From NCBI GenBank assembly GCA_025999935.1, contig BNXY01000005.1, forward strand, positions 14,495 through 78,494: a stretch of DNA of 64,000 nucleotides, written 5' to 3'. Position numbers and translations under genes: made by a program. This stretch comes from Bacteroidia bacterium (GTDB lineage Bacteria > Bacteroidota > Bacteroidia > Bacteroidales > Azobacteroidaceae). The notes under the pieces are model-generated. The model made no database searches. It was not told the origin of the DNA and was given only the letters and a program-made list of their open reading frames with translations. Positions 18,483 to 27,495 of the stretch are shown in pieces; within the stretch, counting starts at the first letter, position 1; each line of letters begins with the position of its first letter.

Positions 18483-18560
18483 ATGAAGACAATTAGTTTT
18501 AAAACAGTGTCAGAAACACTGAGCGAAAAAGAACTGAAAAATGTTCTTGGAGGTAGTTGA
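18483..18560 (+). CDS. Double-glycine leader peptide, core nearly absent
   Basis: A 25-codon gene (in two parts: MKTISFKTVSETLSEKEL, KNVLGGS) matches the leader pattern of Bacteroidales GG-type natural-product precursors (MKK..F..LSE.LS..E.K.V.GG, the TIGR04149 type). Those precursors are normally modified and exported after cleavage behind GG. Here only one residue follows GG, so either the core was lost by a premature TGA or this is a leader-only relic. It has its own promoter and is followed at once by a strong stem-loop. The next gene fragment looks like a thioredoxin-fold protein, a frequent neighbour of such peptides. Confidence 0.6.
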   Translation: MKTISFKTVSETLSEKELKNVLGGS

Positions 18561-18608
18561 GTATATCAAGAATCAAATATTCATTTAAGGTTTGATTTCT
18601 TGATATAC
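18561..18608 (+). terminator. Long stem-loop after the GG-leader peptide
   Basis: GTATATCAAGAATCAAA (18561-18577) pairs with TTTGATTTCTTGATATAC (18591-18608) with one bulged base: a 17-bp stem and a 13-base loop, followed by CCTTT. The poor T-run makes it a possible attenuator or RNA-stability element as much as a terminator. Confidence 0.5.
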
Positions 18609-18622
18609 CCTTTAAAAACAAA

Positions 18623-18889
18623 ATGTATGAAGCATTTTTTATCTTTGCTGTGGATAAGAGTGTCAACAACTGGAAAACAGCGGTTAAAAGTGAACATATT
18701 GCCGAAAATAACAGTTTTTTGATTTCAGAAGATTCACGTTTTATAAAAGACCTTAAAATTATTGGTAATAAAATTCCATATTATATGATTTATGATCGCA
18801 AGGGTCAACTTATAGATGATGATGCCATGCGACCGGACGATAAATCTTTTGTTGAGAAAATGAATGAAATCATAAAATCGAATGAATGA
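18623..18889 (+). pseudogene. Thioredoxin-fold (TlpA-like) protein, C-terminal part only
   Basis: The 88 residues start MYEAFFIFAVDKSVNNWKTA. They carry FIKDLKIIGNKIPYYMIYDR with the cis-Pro strand of thioredoxin folds, and end RPDDKSFVEKMNEI. This corresponds to the second half of a TlpA/AhpC-type Bacteroidota protein. The first half with the CxxC site is not present upstream, where the 18-kb GG-leader hairpin lies instead. It could be translated from ATG 18623 but would not be redox-active. The stop overlaps the next small frame (ATGA). Confidence 0.5.
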
Positions 18890-19014
18890 TCAATGACATA
18901 AAATTGTTTATGAATTATTATGAAGAACACAAGCGCAGATATTTCAACAGGATATTTGAAAAGGACTTCCTTTTTGGCATGCCTCCATCGCTAAAAATAC
19001 AGCGCATTTATTAG
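18886..19014 (+). CDS. Hypothetical 42-residue protein
   Basis: ATG 18886 overlaps the stop of the preceding thioredoxin-like fragment by four bases. The product starts MINDIKLFMNYYEEHKRRYF and is basic and aromatic, ending PPSLKIQRIY. I do not recognise it. A second frame continues with protein-like sequence (AKNTAHLLANHKIVVNFNYT) from about 18990, so it may be the start of a longer gene broken by a frameshift. Treat as low confidence. Confidence 0.25.
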   Translation: MINDIKLFMNYYEEHKRRYFNRIFEKDFLFGMPPSLKIQRIY

Positions 19015-19042
19015 CCAATCATAAAATAGTCGTCAATTTTAA

Positions 19043-19349
19043 TTATACTGGGCGCAATGGTGGTAAATTTGTAATACAGCAGTTTGTCATACATGGCAGC
19101 TTTGCGTTCCAACGGTAAGTGAAGTCGAACGTTCCTGCGCCCGGTTCTATATCGCCGTTCTCTATTTTTGAAATATAAGACTTACCGGATCCGATTCGGT
19201 TTGCCAATTCCTGTTGGGTAACTTTTTCGGCTTTCCATGCCGCAAAGACATATAAAGTTTTATTATCATGCAACTGTAATGTTCCCGCCAAATTCCGATG
19301 GAGATGTTCACGAAGAAGCTGAATATGGCTAAAAATAAACAAACAAGCA
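19043..19349 (-). pseudogene. XRE-family HTH (HigA-like antitoxin) remnant
   Basis: The minus-strand frame has no ATG start and contains EKVTQQELANRIGSGKSYIS followed by KIENGDIEPGAGTF, a clear XRE helix-turn-helix of the type found in HigA-like antitoxins. The usual continuation (YRIIDALGM..) is missing. After GTF the sequence continues in another frame as protein-like but unrelated text (PLERKAAMYDKLLYYKF). It directly follows the stop of the BCCP gene. No HigB-like toxin is seen. It looks like a recombination remnant. Confidence 0.5.
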
Positions 19350-19871
19350 TTACTCAACCACCAGCATTTTGTCGTTTACCGCCATCTTATCGCCCTCTTT
19401 GACATATACCTCTTTGACCGTTCCATCAATCGGGCTGCGGATTTCGTTTTCCATTTTCATGGCTACCAAAACGCAAAGCGGGTCGCCTGCTTTGACCGTA
19501 TCTCCCGGCTGAACATATACTTTGAGTATCACGCCCGGCATTTGCGCTGTAATTACCTGACGACCTACAATAGCCGATTCCGTGCGGGCCAGCCGCATTT
19601 TCGTCAGTTCGTCAATGACTTTTACTTGAAAGTAATCGCCTTTGTTTTTTACTTCATAAACGGAATCATGCAATCCGGTTATCTGAACTCCGTGCGATTT
19701 GTGATTCATGATAATGGAATGAATCGTATCGCCGCCCACATTATAATCGACCTCATAGACTTTTCCATTGACGGAAACCTTTTTGATGGGTCCGTCTTCC
19801 AGAATTTCCACCTTGAACTCGGTGTCGGGCATATCGTTTATCGTTGCAAAATAAGTTGCTAAAGCTTTCAT
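19350..19871 (-). CDS. Biotin carboxyl carrier subunit of acyl-CoA carboxylase
   Basis: This 173-residue protein carries biotin between the carboxylase and transferase sites. The C-terminal biotinyl domain (about 105-173) contains the AMKMEN motif with biotinylated Lys139. Residues 1-95 resemble the BT-like/linker domain seen in propionyl-CoA carboxylase alpha chains. It starts three bases behind the biotin carboxylase gene. Last gene of a three-gene operon (carboxyltransferase, biotin carboxylase, BCCP). Confidence 0.92.
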   Translation of the reverse strand: MKALATYFATINDMPDTEFKVEILEDGPIKKVSVNGKVYEVDYNVGGDTIHSIIMNHKSHGVQITGLHDSVYEVKNKGDYFQVKVIDELTKMRLARTESAIVGRQVITAQMPGVILKVYVQPGDTVKAGDPLCVLVAMKMENEIRSPIDGTVKEVYVKEGDKMAVNDKMLVVE

Positions 19872-19874
19872 AAT

Positions 19875-21386
19875 TTAATAATTGTTTATTGACATTTGTA
19901 ATTTTCCGTAATATTTCCAGAGCGATTCACCCACCAGCGGAACCGTGGTAGCGCGGGCGGCGGCTTCTTTTTCCTGTTCGAAATGTTTTAAGGCAGCAGC
20001 AATAATCGCCACGGTCGGGTCGCAGTTTTGCTTGCGTTTCAATTCTTCCAAATCGAATTTCGTATCAATAAAAGTGGTATCATAATTCCCTTTCAAAAAG
20101 GTTTTGTTCTGCAACACCCTTAAATGGAACGGAATCGTTGTTTTGATACCCAGAATCTTGTATTCGCGTAAAGCCCGTTTCATATTGGAGATAGCCGATT
20201 CGCGGTTGCGTCCCCAGATACACAATTTGGCAATCATGGGGTCGTAGTGCAAAGACACTTCAAATCCGGCGTAGGCTGCGCTGTCTAAACGAACATTTCT
20301 GCCTTCGGGCGCTTCGCGTACACGGATAATGCCGGGCGACGGCATGAAATTGTTTTCCGGATCTTCGGCATAAATCCGACATTCGATGGCGGCGCCGCGA
20401 AATTCAATATCTTCCTGTTTGTATGGCAACGGATTTCCGGAGGCTACGAGAATCATGTCGCGCACCAAATCGACGCCCGTACATTCTTCCGTCACCGGAT
20501 GTTCCACTTGCAGACGGGTATTCATTTCGAGAAAATAAAAATTCTGGTCTTTGTCCATCATAAATTCCAAGGTGCCGGCGCTGTAATAACCAATTTTCTT
20601 ACAAGCTTCGACTGCAATGGCAGTCATCTTTTTCCGGGTTTCTTCCTTGACGAAAGGCGAGGGCGATTCTTCAATCACTTTCTGGTTTCGCCGTTGGATG
20701 GAACATTCGCGTTCATAAAGATGAATCACGTTTCCATATTTATCTCCCAATACCTGCACCTCAATGTGATGGGGATTCTCAATGTATTTTTCAATATAAA
20801 TGGCATCGTTTCCAAACGAATTGGCCGCTTCGGAGCGCGACATCCGGAAAGCGGCATCCAAGTCATTTTCCTTGCGCACCAGGCGCATGCCTTTTCCACC
20901 GCCGCCTGCAAGCGCTTTCAGCATAATCGGATAGCCGACTTCTTTGGCTTTTTCGCGGGCTTCTTCCACATCGGCAACCGGCTCTTTCGTTCCGGGAACA
21001 ATCGGTACGCCGGCTTCCTGCATGATTTTACGCGCTTCCGTTTTGATGCCCATCTTGGCGATAATGTCAGCGCTCGGACCGATGAAATTCACGCCTCCTT
21101 CCTCGCAGCGGCGGGCAAAGTCGGCGTTTTCGGACAAAAAACCGTATCCCGGATGAATGGCTGCTCCGGTTGCTTTGGCAATTTGCAGAATCAAATCGGG
21201 TTTCAGATAAGACGTATCCGATTCATTCTCAGAGATACAATAAGCTTCTTCAGCATACCGGACATGCAAAGCGCTCCGGTCAACATGTGTATAAATGGCT
21301 ACCGTAGGTATTTCCATTACGCGGCAGGTACGGAATATCCGCATCGCGATTTCTCCGCGATTAGCGACTAAAACTTTCTTTATCAT
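19875..21386 (-). CDS. Biotin carboxylase subunit of acyl-CoA carboxylase
   Basis: The ATP-grasp enzyme carboxylates the biotin of the adjacent carrier protein. Its 503 residues include VLVANRGEIAMRIFRTCR at the N-terminus, the ATP loop KALAGGGGKGMRLV, HIEVQVLGD, ERECSIQRRNQKVIEESPSP and FLEMNTRLQVEHPVTEECTG. The C-terminal 50 residues extend beyond a plain AccC, as in propionyl/acetyl-CoA carboxylase alpha chains. It lies between the carboxyltransferase gene (52 bases upstream) and the BCCP gene. A long antisense frame over it is a codon-bias shadow. Confidence 0.94.
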   Translation of the reverse strand: MIKKVLVANRGEIAMRIFRTCRVMEIPTVAIYTHVDRSALHVRYAEEAYCISENESDTSYLKPDLILQIAKATGAAIHPGYGFLSENADFARRCEEGGVNFIGPSADIIAKMGIKTEARKIMQEAGVPIVPGTKEPVADVEEAREKAKEVGYPIMLKALAGGGGKGMRLVRKENDLDAAFRMSRSEAANSFGNDAIYIEKYIENPHHIEVQVLGDKYGNVIHLYERECSIQRRNQKVIEESPSPFVKEETRKKMTAIAVEACKKIGYYSAGTLEFMMDKDQNFYFLEMNTRLQVEHPVTEECTGVDLVRDMILVASGNPLPYKQEDIEFRGAAIECRIYAEDPENNFMPSPGIIRVREAPEGRNVRLDSAAYAGFEVSLHYDPMIAKLCIWGRNRESAISNMKRALREYKILGIKTTIPFHLRVLQNKTFLKGNYDTTFIDTKFDLEELKRKQNCDPTVAIIAAALKHFEQEKEAAARATTVPLVGESLWKYYGKLQMSINNY

Positions 21387-21398
21387 AATTCAACATTT

Positions 21399-21436
21399 TA
21401 CTTTAAACTTTAAACCTTAAACCTCAAACTTCAACC
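21399..21436. repeat. Degenerate 7-bp tandem repeat
   Basis: CTTTAAA CTTTAAA CCTTAAA CCTCAAA CTTCAA: five near-copies of a heptamer in the gap between the carboxyltransferase and biotin carboxylase genes. Confidence 0.7.
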
Positions 21437-21438
21437 AT

Positions 21439-22983
21439 TTAAAGCGGTATATTTGAATGTTTCCTGGGAGGATTGGATTGCCGTTTGTTAGCAAGCAATT
21501 CAAAACTGCGAATCAATTTCTGACGGGTTACCGAGGGTTCAATAATTTCGTCAATATAGCCCAATTCGGCTGCACGATAAGGGTTTGCGAATTTTTCGCG
21601 ATAATCGTCCTGTAATTCTTTCCGTTTGGCTTCCGGATTTTCTGCTTCGGTAATTTCTTTACGGAAAAGAATATTCACAGCTCCATCGGCTCCCATCACC
21701 GCAATTTCTCCGGTTGGATAAGCATAATTGAAGTCGCCCCGGATGTGCTTTGAACTCATCACATCGTAAGCGCCGCCGTAGGCTTTGCGGGTGATAACCG
21801 TCACTTTGGGTACGGTCGCTTCGCAATAGGCATACAACAATTTGGCTCCGTGACGGATAATGCCGTCGTATTCCTGATTCACGCCCGGAAGAAATCCCGG
21901 AACATCAACCAAAGTCAGTAGCGGAATATTGAAAGCATCGCAGAAACGAACAAATCGCGCCGCTTTGACGGAAGCATTGATGTCGAGCGTTCCGGCCATG
22001 GCGGCAGGTTGGTTGGCAACTACGCCAATCGTCTTGCCGTTCAAGCGGATATATCCAATCACAATATTTTTGGCATACACTTCCTGAACCTCATAAAAAT
22101 TTCCATCGTCGGCGATGGAAACGATTAATTCTTTGATGTCGTAGGGTTGATTGGGATTGGTAGGAATCAATAAATCCAAAGACGGGTCTGCCCGGTTGGG
22201 GCTGTCGGTAGTCGGCACAAAAGGCGGTTCTTCCATGTTATTGTTTGGAAGGAACGACATTAATTCCCTGATTTTCAAGATGCAATCAATATCATTATCG
22301 GCAGAGAAATGGGCGACGCCCGATTTGCCGGTATGTACATCCGAACCACCCAGCTCATTTTTCGTTACATCTTCCTGCGTTACACTTTTTACCACATCCG
22401 GTCCGGTAATAAACATATAGCTGCTTTCTTTCACCATAAAAATATAGTCCGTGAGAGCAGGAGAATAGACCGCTCCACCGGCGCAAGGCCCCATGATGGC
22501 GCTGATTTGGGGAATTACCCCAGACGCCATCGAGTTTCTGAAAAAGATTTCGGCATATCCTGCCAACGAACGAACGCCTTCCTGAATACGTGCACCGCCC
22601 GAATCGTTCAATCCGATGACGGGAGCGCCCACTGCCATAGCCATATCCATTATTTTGCAAATCTTATGGGCGTAGGTTTCCGACAGAGCGCCGCCAAAAA
22701 CCGTAAAGTCCTGTGCAAAGACAAAGACCGTCCGTTTACCGATTAATCCGTATCCGGTAATTACGCCATCGCCCAAAGGGCGCTGTTTTTCCAATCCGAA
22801 ATCGTAGCATTTATGAGTTACGAACTTGTCTATTTCTACAAAAGTTCCCTTTTCCAATAACTGTTCGATTCTTTCACGCGCAGTCAATTTCCCGGCTGCA
22901 TGTTGTTTGGAGATGCGATTTTCGCCGCCACCCAATTCCGCCTGTTGATTCAGGTCTTTCAATTTTTCAATTTTCTCCTTCAT
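21439..22983 (-). CDS. Acyl-CoA carboxylase carboxyltransferase subunit (propionyl-CoA carboxylase beta type)
   Basis: The enzyme moves CO2 from carboxybiotin to acyl-CoA, most likely propionyl-CoA, giving methylmalonyl-CoA (or the reverse in the succinate-propionate pathway). The 514 residues include both crotonase-fold halves: [18 protein letters not shown]-like [37 protein letters not shown], and the second oxyanion hole in [29 protein letters not shown]. The subunit is close to methylmalonyl-CoA decarboxylase alpha as well; the presence of a biotin carboxylase in the operon favours a carboxylase. A minus-strand TAACTTTG at 23092-23099 could be its -7 box. Confidence 0.92.
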   Translation of the reverse strand: MKEKIEKLKDLNQQAELGGGENRISKQHAAGKLTARERIEQLLEKGTFVEIDKFVTHKCYDFGLEKQRPLGDGVITGYGLIGKRTVFVFAQDFTVFGGALSETYAHKICKIMDMAMAVGAPVIGLNDSGGARIQEGVRSLAGYAEIFFRNSMASGVIPQISAIMGPCAGGAVYSPALTDYIFMVKESSYMFITGPDVVKSVTQEDVTKNELGGSDVHTGKSGVAHFSADNDIDCILKIRELMSFLPNNNMEEPPFVPTTDSPNRADPSLDLLIPTNPNQPYDIKELIVSIADDGNFYEVQEVYAKNIVIGYIRLNGKTIGVVANQPAAMAGTLDINASVKAARFVRFCDAFNIPLLTLVDVPGFLPGVNQEYDGIIRHGAKLLYAYCEATVPKVTVITRKAYGGAYDVMSSKHIRGDFNYAYPTGEIAVMGADGAVNILFRKEITEAENPEAKRKELQDDYREKFANPYRAAELGYIDEIIEPSVTRQKLIRSFELLANKRQSNPPRKHSNIPL

Positions 22984-23393
22984 GATAAAGTTGTTAAAAT
23001 TTATAGTGATGTTTGATAAAAATTAATGATTGAATACTTTAAAAACAATCCGGCTAATGTAAAGTTGTGTTTTATCATAATATCTTTTTGACAAAGTTAG
23101 TTTATAAAATAGAAGTATTATTACAGATTATCGCCTTATTTTTTCATATCTGGTTCAATCGAAAAAACAACCGTCATTAGGATTATTGAATGAGCTATGT
23201 GAAATATCAAAAACATAAAAATTTTAATCCGGGTGCTTGTTTTGAAATTTGATTTTGCTTACCTTTGCACCACGTTCTTTCAGATATCACGCAAAGTGTG
23301 GCATAGCGATGCATCTTACTTTGTGGGTAAAATCGGGGGACTTGATAAACTTGGCTTTTATAACAACTTATTATTTTAGAAATTTAATACACA
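22984..23393. promoter_or_regulatory. Divergent promoter region, carboxylase operon / GH3 glucosidase
   Basis: Minus strand: TAACTTTG at 23092-23099 for the carboxylase operon. Plus strand: TACCTTTG at 23260-23267, with TTG about 20 bases upstream, for the GH3 gene. This leaves a 5' leader of about 120 bases before ATG 23394. The leader has no clear stem-loop of note and no coding frame I would support. Confidence 0.5.
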
Positions 23394-25643
23394 ATGAAAA
23401 CACTAAACAAACTTACCTGTTTATTATTCGTAGGAATGGCATTTTTACTGACTTACAGCGCACAAGCGCAAACCTCCGCTTTGGCAAAATACGAAACGCA
23501 AATTGACGGTATTATTGCGAAAATGACTTTGGAAGAAAAAGTGAACATGTTGCATGGCGTTCGTATCTTTTCTTCCGGAGGCGTTCCCCGTTTGGGCATT
23601 GCCGATTTTGAATTTGCCGACGGCCCTTTCGGTATTCGTGAAGAATTGATTGGAAATTCTTGGGCGCCAATGGGATTGGGTAACGATTTGGCCACTTTTT
23701 TTCCAACGGGTTCAGCCTTGGCTGCTACCTGGAGTTCGGATGTCGCTTATAAATACGGTTTGGCCATTGCTACGGAAGGCCGTTTGCGCGGGAAAGACAT
23801 GCTTCTCGGCCCGGCCATCAATATACAACGGATTCCAACCGGAGGCCGTACTTATGAATATTTGAGCGAAGACCCGTTTTTGAGTTCCCGGCTTTCCGTG
23901 GGTTACACGAAAGGAGCGCAAGACCAAGGTATGGCAGTTTGTCTGAAACATTTTGCCTTAAACAATCAGGAAAATAACCGGGGACAGGTGGATGTAATTA
24001 TCAGTCCGCGTGCGATGCGGGAAATTTATCTTCCGCCTTTTGAAGCGGCTGTTAAAGAAGCGGATGCTTGGGGGGTTATGGCTGCATATAATAAGGTAGG
24101 CGGTTACTGGTGTTCTGAAAATTATTTGCTGCAAGAGAAAATCCTTCGTCAGGAATGGGGTTTCAAGGGATTGATTGTTTCCGACTGGGGTGGCGTTCAT
24201 TCAACGGTTCCTGCCTTGACAAACGGTTTGAATATTGAGATGCCGGGCGGCGCTTTCTTGGGCAATCGCTTATTGGATTCCGTAAGAACAGGCGCTGTAA
24301 AGGAAGAGATCGTCAATCAACGGGTTCGGGAAATATTACGGGTTCGTTTACATGTAAAACCGATTCCGGCCAATGAGGCGACTCAAGTGATCACCTCTCA
24401 ACCGCGCCAACAACAGATAGCGTATGATATTGCCTCTAAAGCCATTGTGCTTTTGAAAAATGACAAAGCGCAACTTCCTTTGGATATTACCAAATACAAA
24501 AAAATCGCCGTAATCGGAGAAAATGCCAATCAGAAAAATGCAACGGGCGGTGTGGGCGCCGGTGTAAAAACGCTGTATGAAATTACGCCTTTGCAAGGTT
24601 TGAAAGACCGCTTGGGCACACAAGTAGAAATTGTTTATTCACCCGGCTATGTGGAATTTAGCAGACCTCAAGGACGTCCGGTTCAGGGAGCGCCTCGTCC
24701 AACGCCTTACACGCCGGCTGACCCCAAATTAGTGGAAGCGGCTCAAAAAGCAGCCAAGGATGCGGACATCGTTCTTTTCTTTGCCGGAACCAACCGGGAA
24801 ATTGAGACTGAAGGAAGTGACCGCGAATCCATACAATTGCCTTCCGGTCAGGACGAATTGATAAAAGCCCTGGCAGAAGTAAATCCAAATATTGTTACCG
24901 TTATTGTATCGGGCGGCCCGGTTGATTTGAGCGTGGTTAACCAATATTCTCCGGCTATTTTGATGTCTTGGTTTAACGGAAGTGAAGGCGGTCACGCTTT
25001 GGCGGATGTCTTATTGGGAAAAGCTGCTCCTGCCGGCAGATTGCCTTTTACTATACCGGTTAAATTGTCGGATTCCCCGGCTTATGCCTTGGGTAATTAT
25101 CCGCAAACGGGAGAAGTGAAAGCGGATATTTTTGTCAATTTAGTGAATGGAAAAGAAACCGAGAAAGCGCCGGCAGCCGGAAACCGAAATATCGCTTATT
25201 ATTCGGAAGAAACTTTGGTCGGCTATCGTTGGTTCACTACAAAAAATATACAACCGGCGTTCCCGTTTGGTCATGGATTGACTTATACCACTTTCGATTA
25301 TGCCAATATTAAAACGGATAAAGTGAAATACGGCGCGGATGAAATTATTAAAGTCAGCGTGGACGTAACCAATTCGGGAAAAGTAGAAGCCAATGAGGTG
25401 GTGCAATTGTATGTGCATCGTTTGAAAGGAAAAATATTCTTTCCTGAAAAGGAGTTGAAAGCCTTTGCGAATGTGACTTTGAAACCGGGAGAAACACGCG
25501 CGGTTACTTTGGAGATTCCGGTAAAAAATCTTCGTTATTGGGACGAAAAGAAGTATGATTGGGCGCTGGAACACGGCAGCATCGAGTTACAAGCGGGCGC
25601 ATCCGTTGGAGATATCCGCTTAACGGCAAAAGCTGAAATATAA
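23394..25643 (+). CDS. bglX: GH3 beta-glucosidase, periplasmic
   Basis: The enzyme hydrolyses terminal beta-linked glucose (exact linkage unknown). The 749 residues: signal peptide about 1-25 (ends SAQAQT), the GH3 N-terminal barrel with KHFALNNQE and nucleophile Asp in LIVSDWGGVHSTV (about residue 265), the C-terminal alpha/beta sandwich (about 350-590, SGGPVDLSV, SWFNGSEGGHALADVLLG), and an FN3-like domain at the end (about 640-745, VDVTNSGKVEANEVVQLYVH). It stands alone, convergent with the phosphoethanolamine transferase (3-base gap); no SusCD pair is nearby. Confidence 0.93.
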   Translation: MKTLNKLTCLLFVGMAFLLTYSAQAQTSALAKYETQIDGIIAKMTLEEKVNMLHGVRIFSSGGVPRLGIADFEFADGPFGIREELIGNSWAPMGLGNDLATFFPTGSALAATWSSDVAYKYGLAIATEGRLRGKDMLLGPAINIQRIPTGGRTYEYLSEDPFLSSRLSVGYTKGAQDQGMAVCLKHFALNNQENNRGQVDVIISPRAMREIYLPPFEAAVKEADAWGVMAAYNKVGGYWCSENYLLQEKILRQEWGFKGLIVSDWGGVHSTVPALTNGLNIEMPGGAFLGNRLLDSVRTGAVKEEIVNQRVREILRVRLHVKPIPANEATQVITSQPRQQQIAYDIASKAIVLLKNDKAQLPLDITKYKKIAVIGENANQKNATGGVGAGVKTLYEITPLQGLKDRLGTQVEIVYSPGYVEFSRPQGRPVQGAPRPTPYTPADPKLVEAAQKAAKDADIVLFFAGTNREIETEGSDRESIQLPSGQDELIKALAEVNPNIVTVIVSGGPVDLSVVNQYSPAILMSWFNGSEGGHALADVLLGKAAPAGRLPFTIPVKLSDSPAYALGNYPQTGEVKADIFVNLVNGKETEKAPAAGNRNIAYYSEETLVGYRWFTTKNIQPAFPFGHGLTYTTFDYANIKTDKVKYGADEIIKVSVDVTNSGKVEANEVVQLYVHRLKGKIFFPEKELKAFANVTLKPGETRAVTLEIPVKNLRYWDEKKYDWALEHGSIELQAGASVGDIRLTAKAEI

Positions 25644-25646
25644 TTA

Positions 25647-27275
25647 TTATTTCACTTTCTTCAAAACATCTTCGTAGTCTTCATCGCCGACCAAGCGTTT
25701 GCCGGGGTCGGCGTAGTCTGCGGAGAAGATGCTGAGTGATTGGTCGTTGTCTTGGTATTCCAATTTACTCAGGGTCGAAAGAGAATAAATCACATCTTCA
25801 ATGCTGTAAGGACGAGTGGTATCAATGATGATATCCGAATTTTCTTCTTTGTATTTTTCCGAACGCCAGAGCACAAAAGGAATTTGGCATTGGCATGGAT
25901 AAACGTTCGACATAATGTGGCCGCGGGCGTCGCGTGTTTCGTAAACCTCTTCGCCGTGGTCGGAGAAAAACAGTAAATAGGCGGATTCGTTGACTTTTTC
26001 CAATTCGCTCAAAATGGCGTCATAAACAAAATCGCCGTACAGGATGGAATTATCGTATTCGTCGATGGTCTGTTTCATTTTTTTATTGCGGAAGTCCAAA
26101 TCGGCCAAATCGTTTGTCTGTTTATGGTTGAAATGTTCAAACGCTTTGGTATAGCGCGAATTGTAGGAATGATGGTTTCCCATTAAATGAATGAAAATGA
26201 TTTTATTGTTTTTACCCCCGTCTTTTAGATTTTTTTTAAGTTGTGCAAGCACTATTTCGTCCGGTTTTTTGGCAAGGCTAAGGTCGGAGATGTGTTGAGC
26301 TTGTTGGGATATTACTCCGTAACTTGCACCCCATTTATCTAAAATCGGATTATTGGCTATCCAGTAGGTTTCAAATCCGGCAGCATTGAATAATTCCACG
26401 AGGGAAGCTTTCTTTTTGTAATATTCAGGGTGTTTGTGATTGGCAAATGTAAGCACTTTTTGCATAACGCCATACGTGTGCGTATCGGGGGTAATTACGT
26501 CCGTGTAAATATCCAGTTCACTACTGCGCGCGTCCATGCGGGGCGTTGTTTCCCTGAAATAACCATATAAACTCATGTGGCAGGTGGTTGTGGATTCTCC
26601 AAGGAGGACGACAAAGACATGTTTGGTCGAATCGGGAAGGTTGCAACGAACAACGGTTGTCAGTTGCATGCGAAGTTCTTTTTCTTTTTCAAAAGTTTGA
26701 TATTCTTTCCGGAAGAGCGCATAACTTTTGTAAAATTCCAATGTCGGTACAGCCTGACTCAAATATTGCAGGGAAATATCACATAAAACAATAAGTATTG
26801 GAAGAACAAAAAGGACAGGATATGCTTTGATTGAAAGAGAGCTTTTTGAATGTGCTTTCAGAATGAAAAAGATTCCCAAGCCACAATAACCGGTTATGGT
26901 TAAATAAATTGGCCACGTGATGAATTGGTTTACATATTCTGTTGATTCTGACATATTTGAGTTAAATATTACCCAGTACATATCGCGTTTCATATACAGA
27001 TTAGAAAGGTAGAGATAGCTCCAGTTGATGAGATTTGGCATTAGGGAAAGAAGAAACAAAATGCTTAAATAAATTTTTTCGCCTCTTTTTTTGAGAAATA
27101 AATCCAGACAAGAAAAAGCCAATCCGACAACTAAACAAATAATCCACGACATACTCTTATCTTTCAGGCTTACATCGCCCGCCCAAAAATAAAAAACAGG
27201 ATTAAAAAACAAGATGAAGAAAATCAGGCAAAAAGCCCATTTTTTTTCTTTTATTTGTTCGGCAGTAATTCTCAT
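25647..27275 (-). CDS. Phosphoethanolamine transferase (EptA/CptA-like)
   Basis: This inner-membrane enzyme adds phosphoethanolamine from phosphatidylethanolamine to lipid A or core sugars. The 542 residues: five N-terminal transmembrane helices (to about 170), then a periplasmic sulfatase-fold domain. The metal/nucleophile motif is LLGESTTTCHMSLYGY (226-241; Ser/Thr after GE is the acceptor), then IHLMGNHHSYNSRY and LFFSDHGEEVY with ARGHIMSN. Such modification reduces binding of cationic peptides. It stands alone; its 5' region abuts the sigma-54-type regulatory region of the export locus. Confidence 0.9.
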   Translation of the reverse strand: MRITAEQIKEKKWAFCLIFFILFFNPVFYFWAGDVSLKDKSMSWIICLVVGLAFSCLDLFLKKRGEKIYLSILFLLSLMPNLINWSYLYLSNLYMKRDMYWVIFNSNMSESTEYVNQFITWPIYLTITGYCGLGIFFILKAHSKSSLSIKAYPVLFVLPILIVLCDISLQYLSQAVPTLEFYKSYALFRKEYQTFEKEKELRMQLTTVVRCNLPDSTKHVFVVLLGESTTTCHMSLYGYFRETTPRMDARSSELDIYTDVITPDTHTYGVMQKVLTFANHKHPEYYKKKASLVELFNAAGFETYWIANNPILDKWGASYGVISQQAQHISDLSLAKKPDEIVLAQLKKNLKDGGKNNKIIFIHLMGNHHSYNSRYTKAFEHFNHKQTNDLADLDFRNKKMKQTIDEYDNSILYGDFVYDAILSELEKVNESAYLLFFSDHGEEVYETRDARGHIMSNVYPCQCQIPFVLWRSEKYKEENSDIIIDTTRPYSIEDVIYSLSTLSKLEYQDNDQSLSIFSADYADPGKRLVGDEDYEDVLKKVK

Positions 27276-27380
27276 TCTTTCAAATTTTCCACAAAATTAA
27301 TATAAAACTCGCAATTCGTAAAATAATCAAAAATATTTTTTTTATGAATATAAAAATCTGTAAAATAATTTAACACCGAT

Positions 27381-27397
27381 TGTAAAGAAACTTTACA
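27381..27397. promoter_or_regulatory. Palindromic activator site 1 (upstream of tolC-like gene)
   Basis: TGTAAAG-AAA-CTTTACA, a perfect 7+3+7 palindrome 55 bases ahead of the sigma-54-like promoter. Identical or near-identical sites occur at 30416-30432 and 30439-30455. The spacing fits an upstream site for a sigma-54 enhancer-binding protein. Confidence 0.7.
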
Positions 27398-27451
27398 CTT
27401 CGCTTGTTGTTTGTTTTTATTAATAAACTCTATATCAATTATATAATTTTT

Positions 27452-27467
27452 TGGCACGAATTTCGCA
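27452..27467 (+). promoter_or_regulatory. Sigma-54-type promoter of the TolC/HlyD unit
   Basis: TGGCACG-AATT-TCGCA fits the -24/-12 consensus TGGCACR-N4-TTGCW with one mismatch; GG and GC are 12 bases apart as required. The start codon is 29 bases further on. No TAnnTTTG box is seen here. Confidence 0.65.
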
Positions 27468-27495
27468 GTATATTTAGTAAAGAAACAAAAACAGG

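Noticed and set aside
20499..21371. 290-residue plus-strand frame inside the biotin carboxylase gene
   Set aside because: Antisense shadow, rich in Phe/His/Arg, no domain; the biotin carboxylase is unambiguous.
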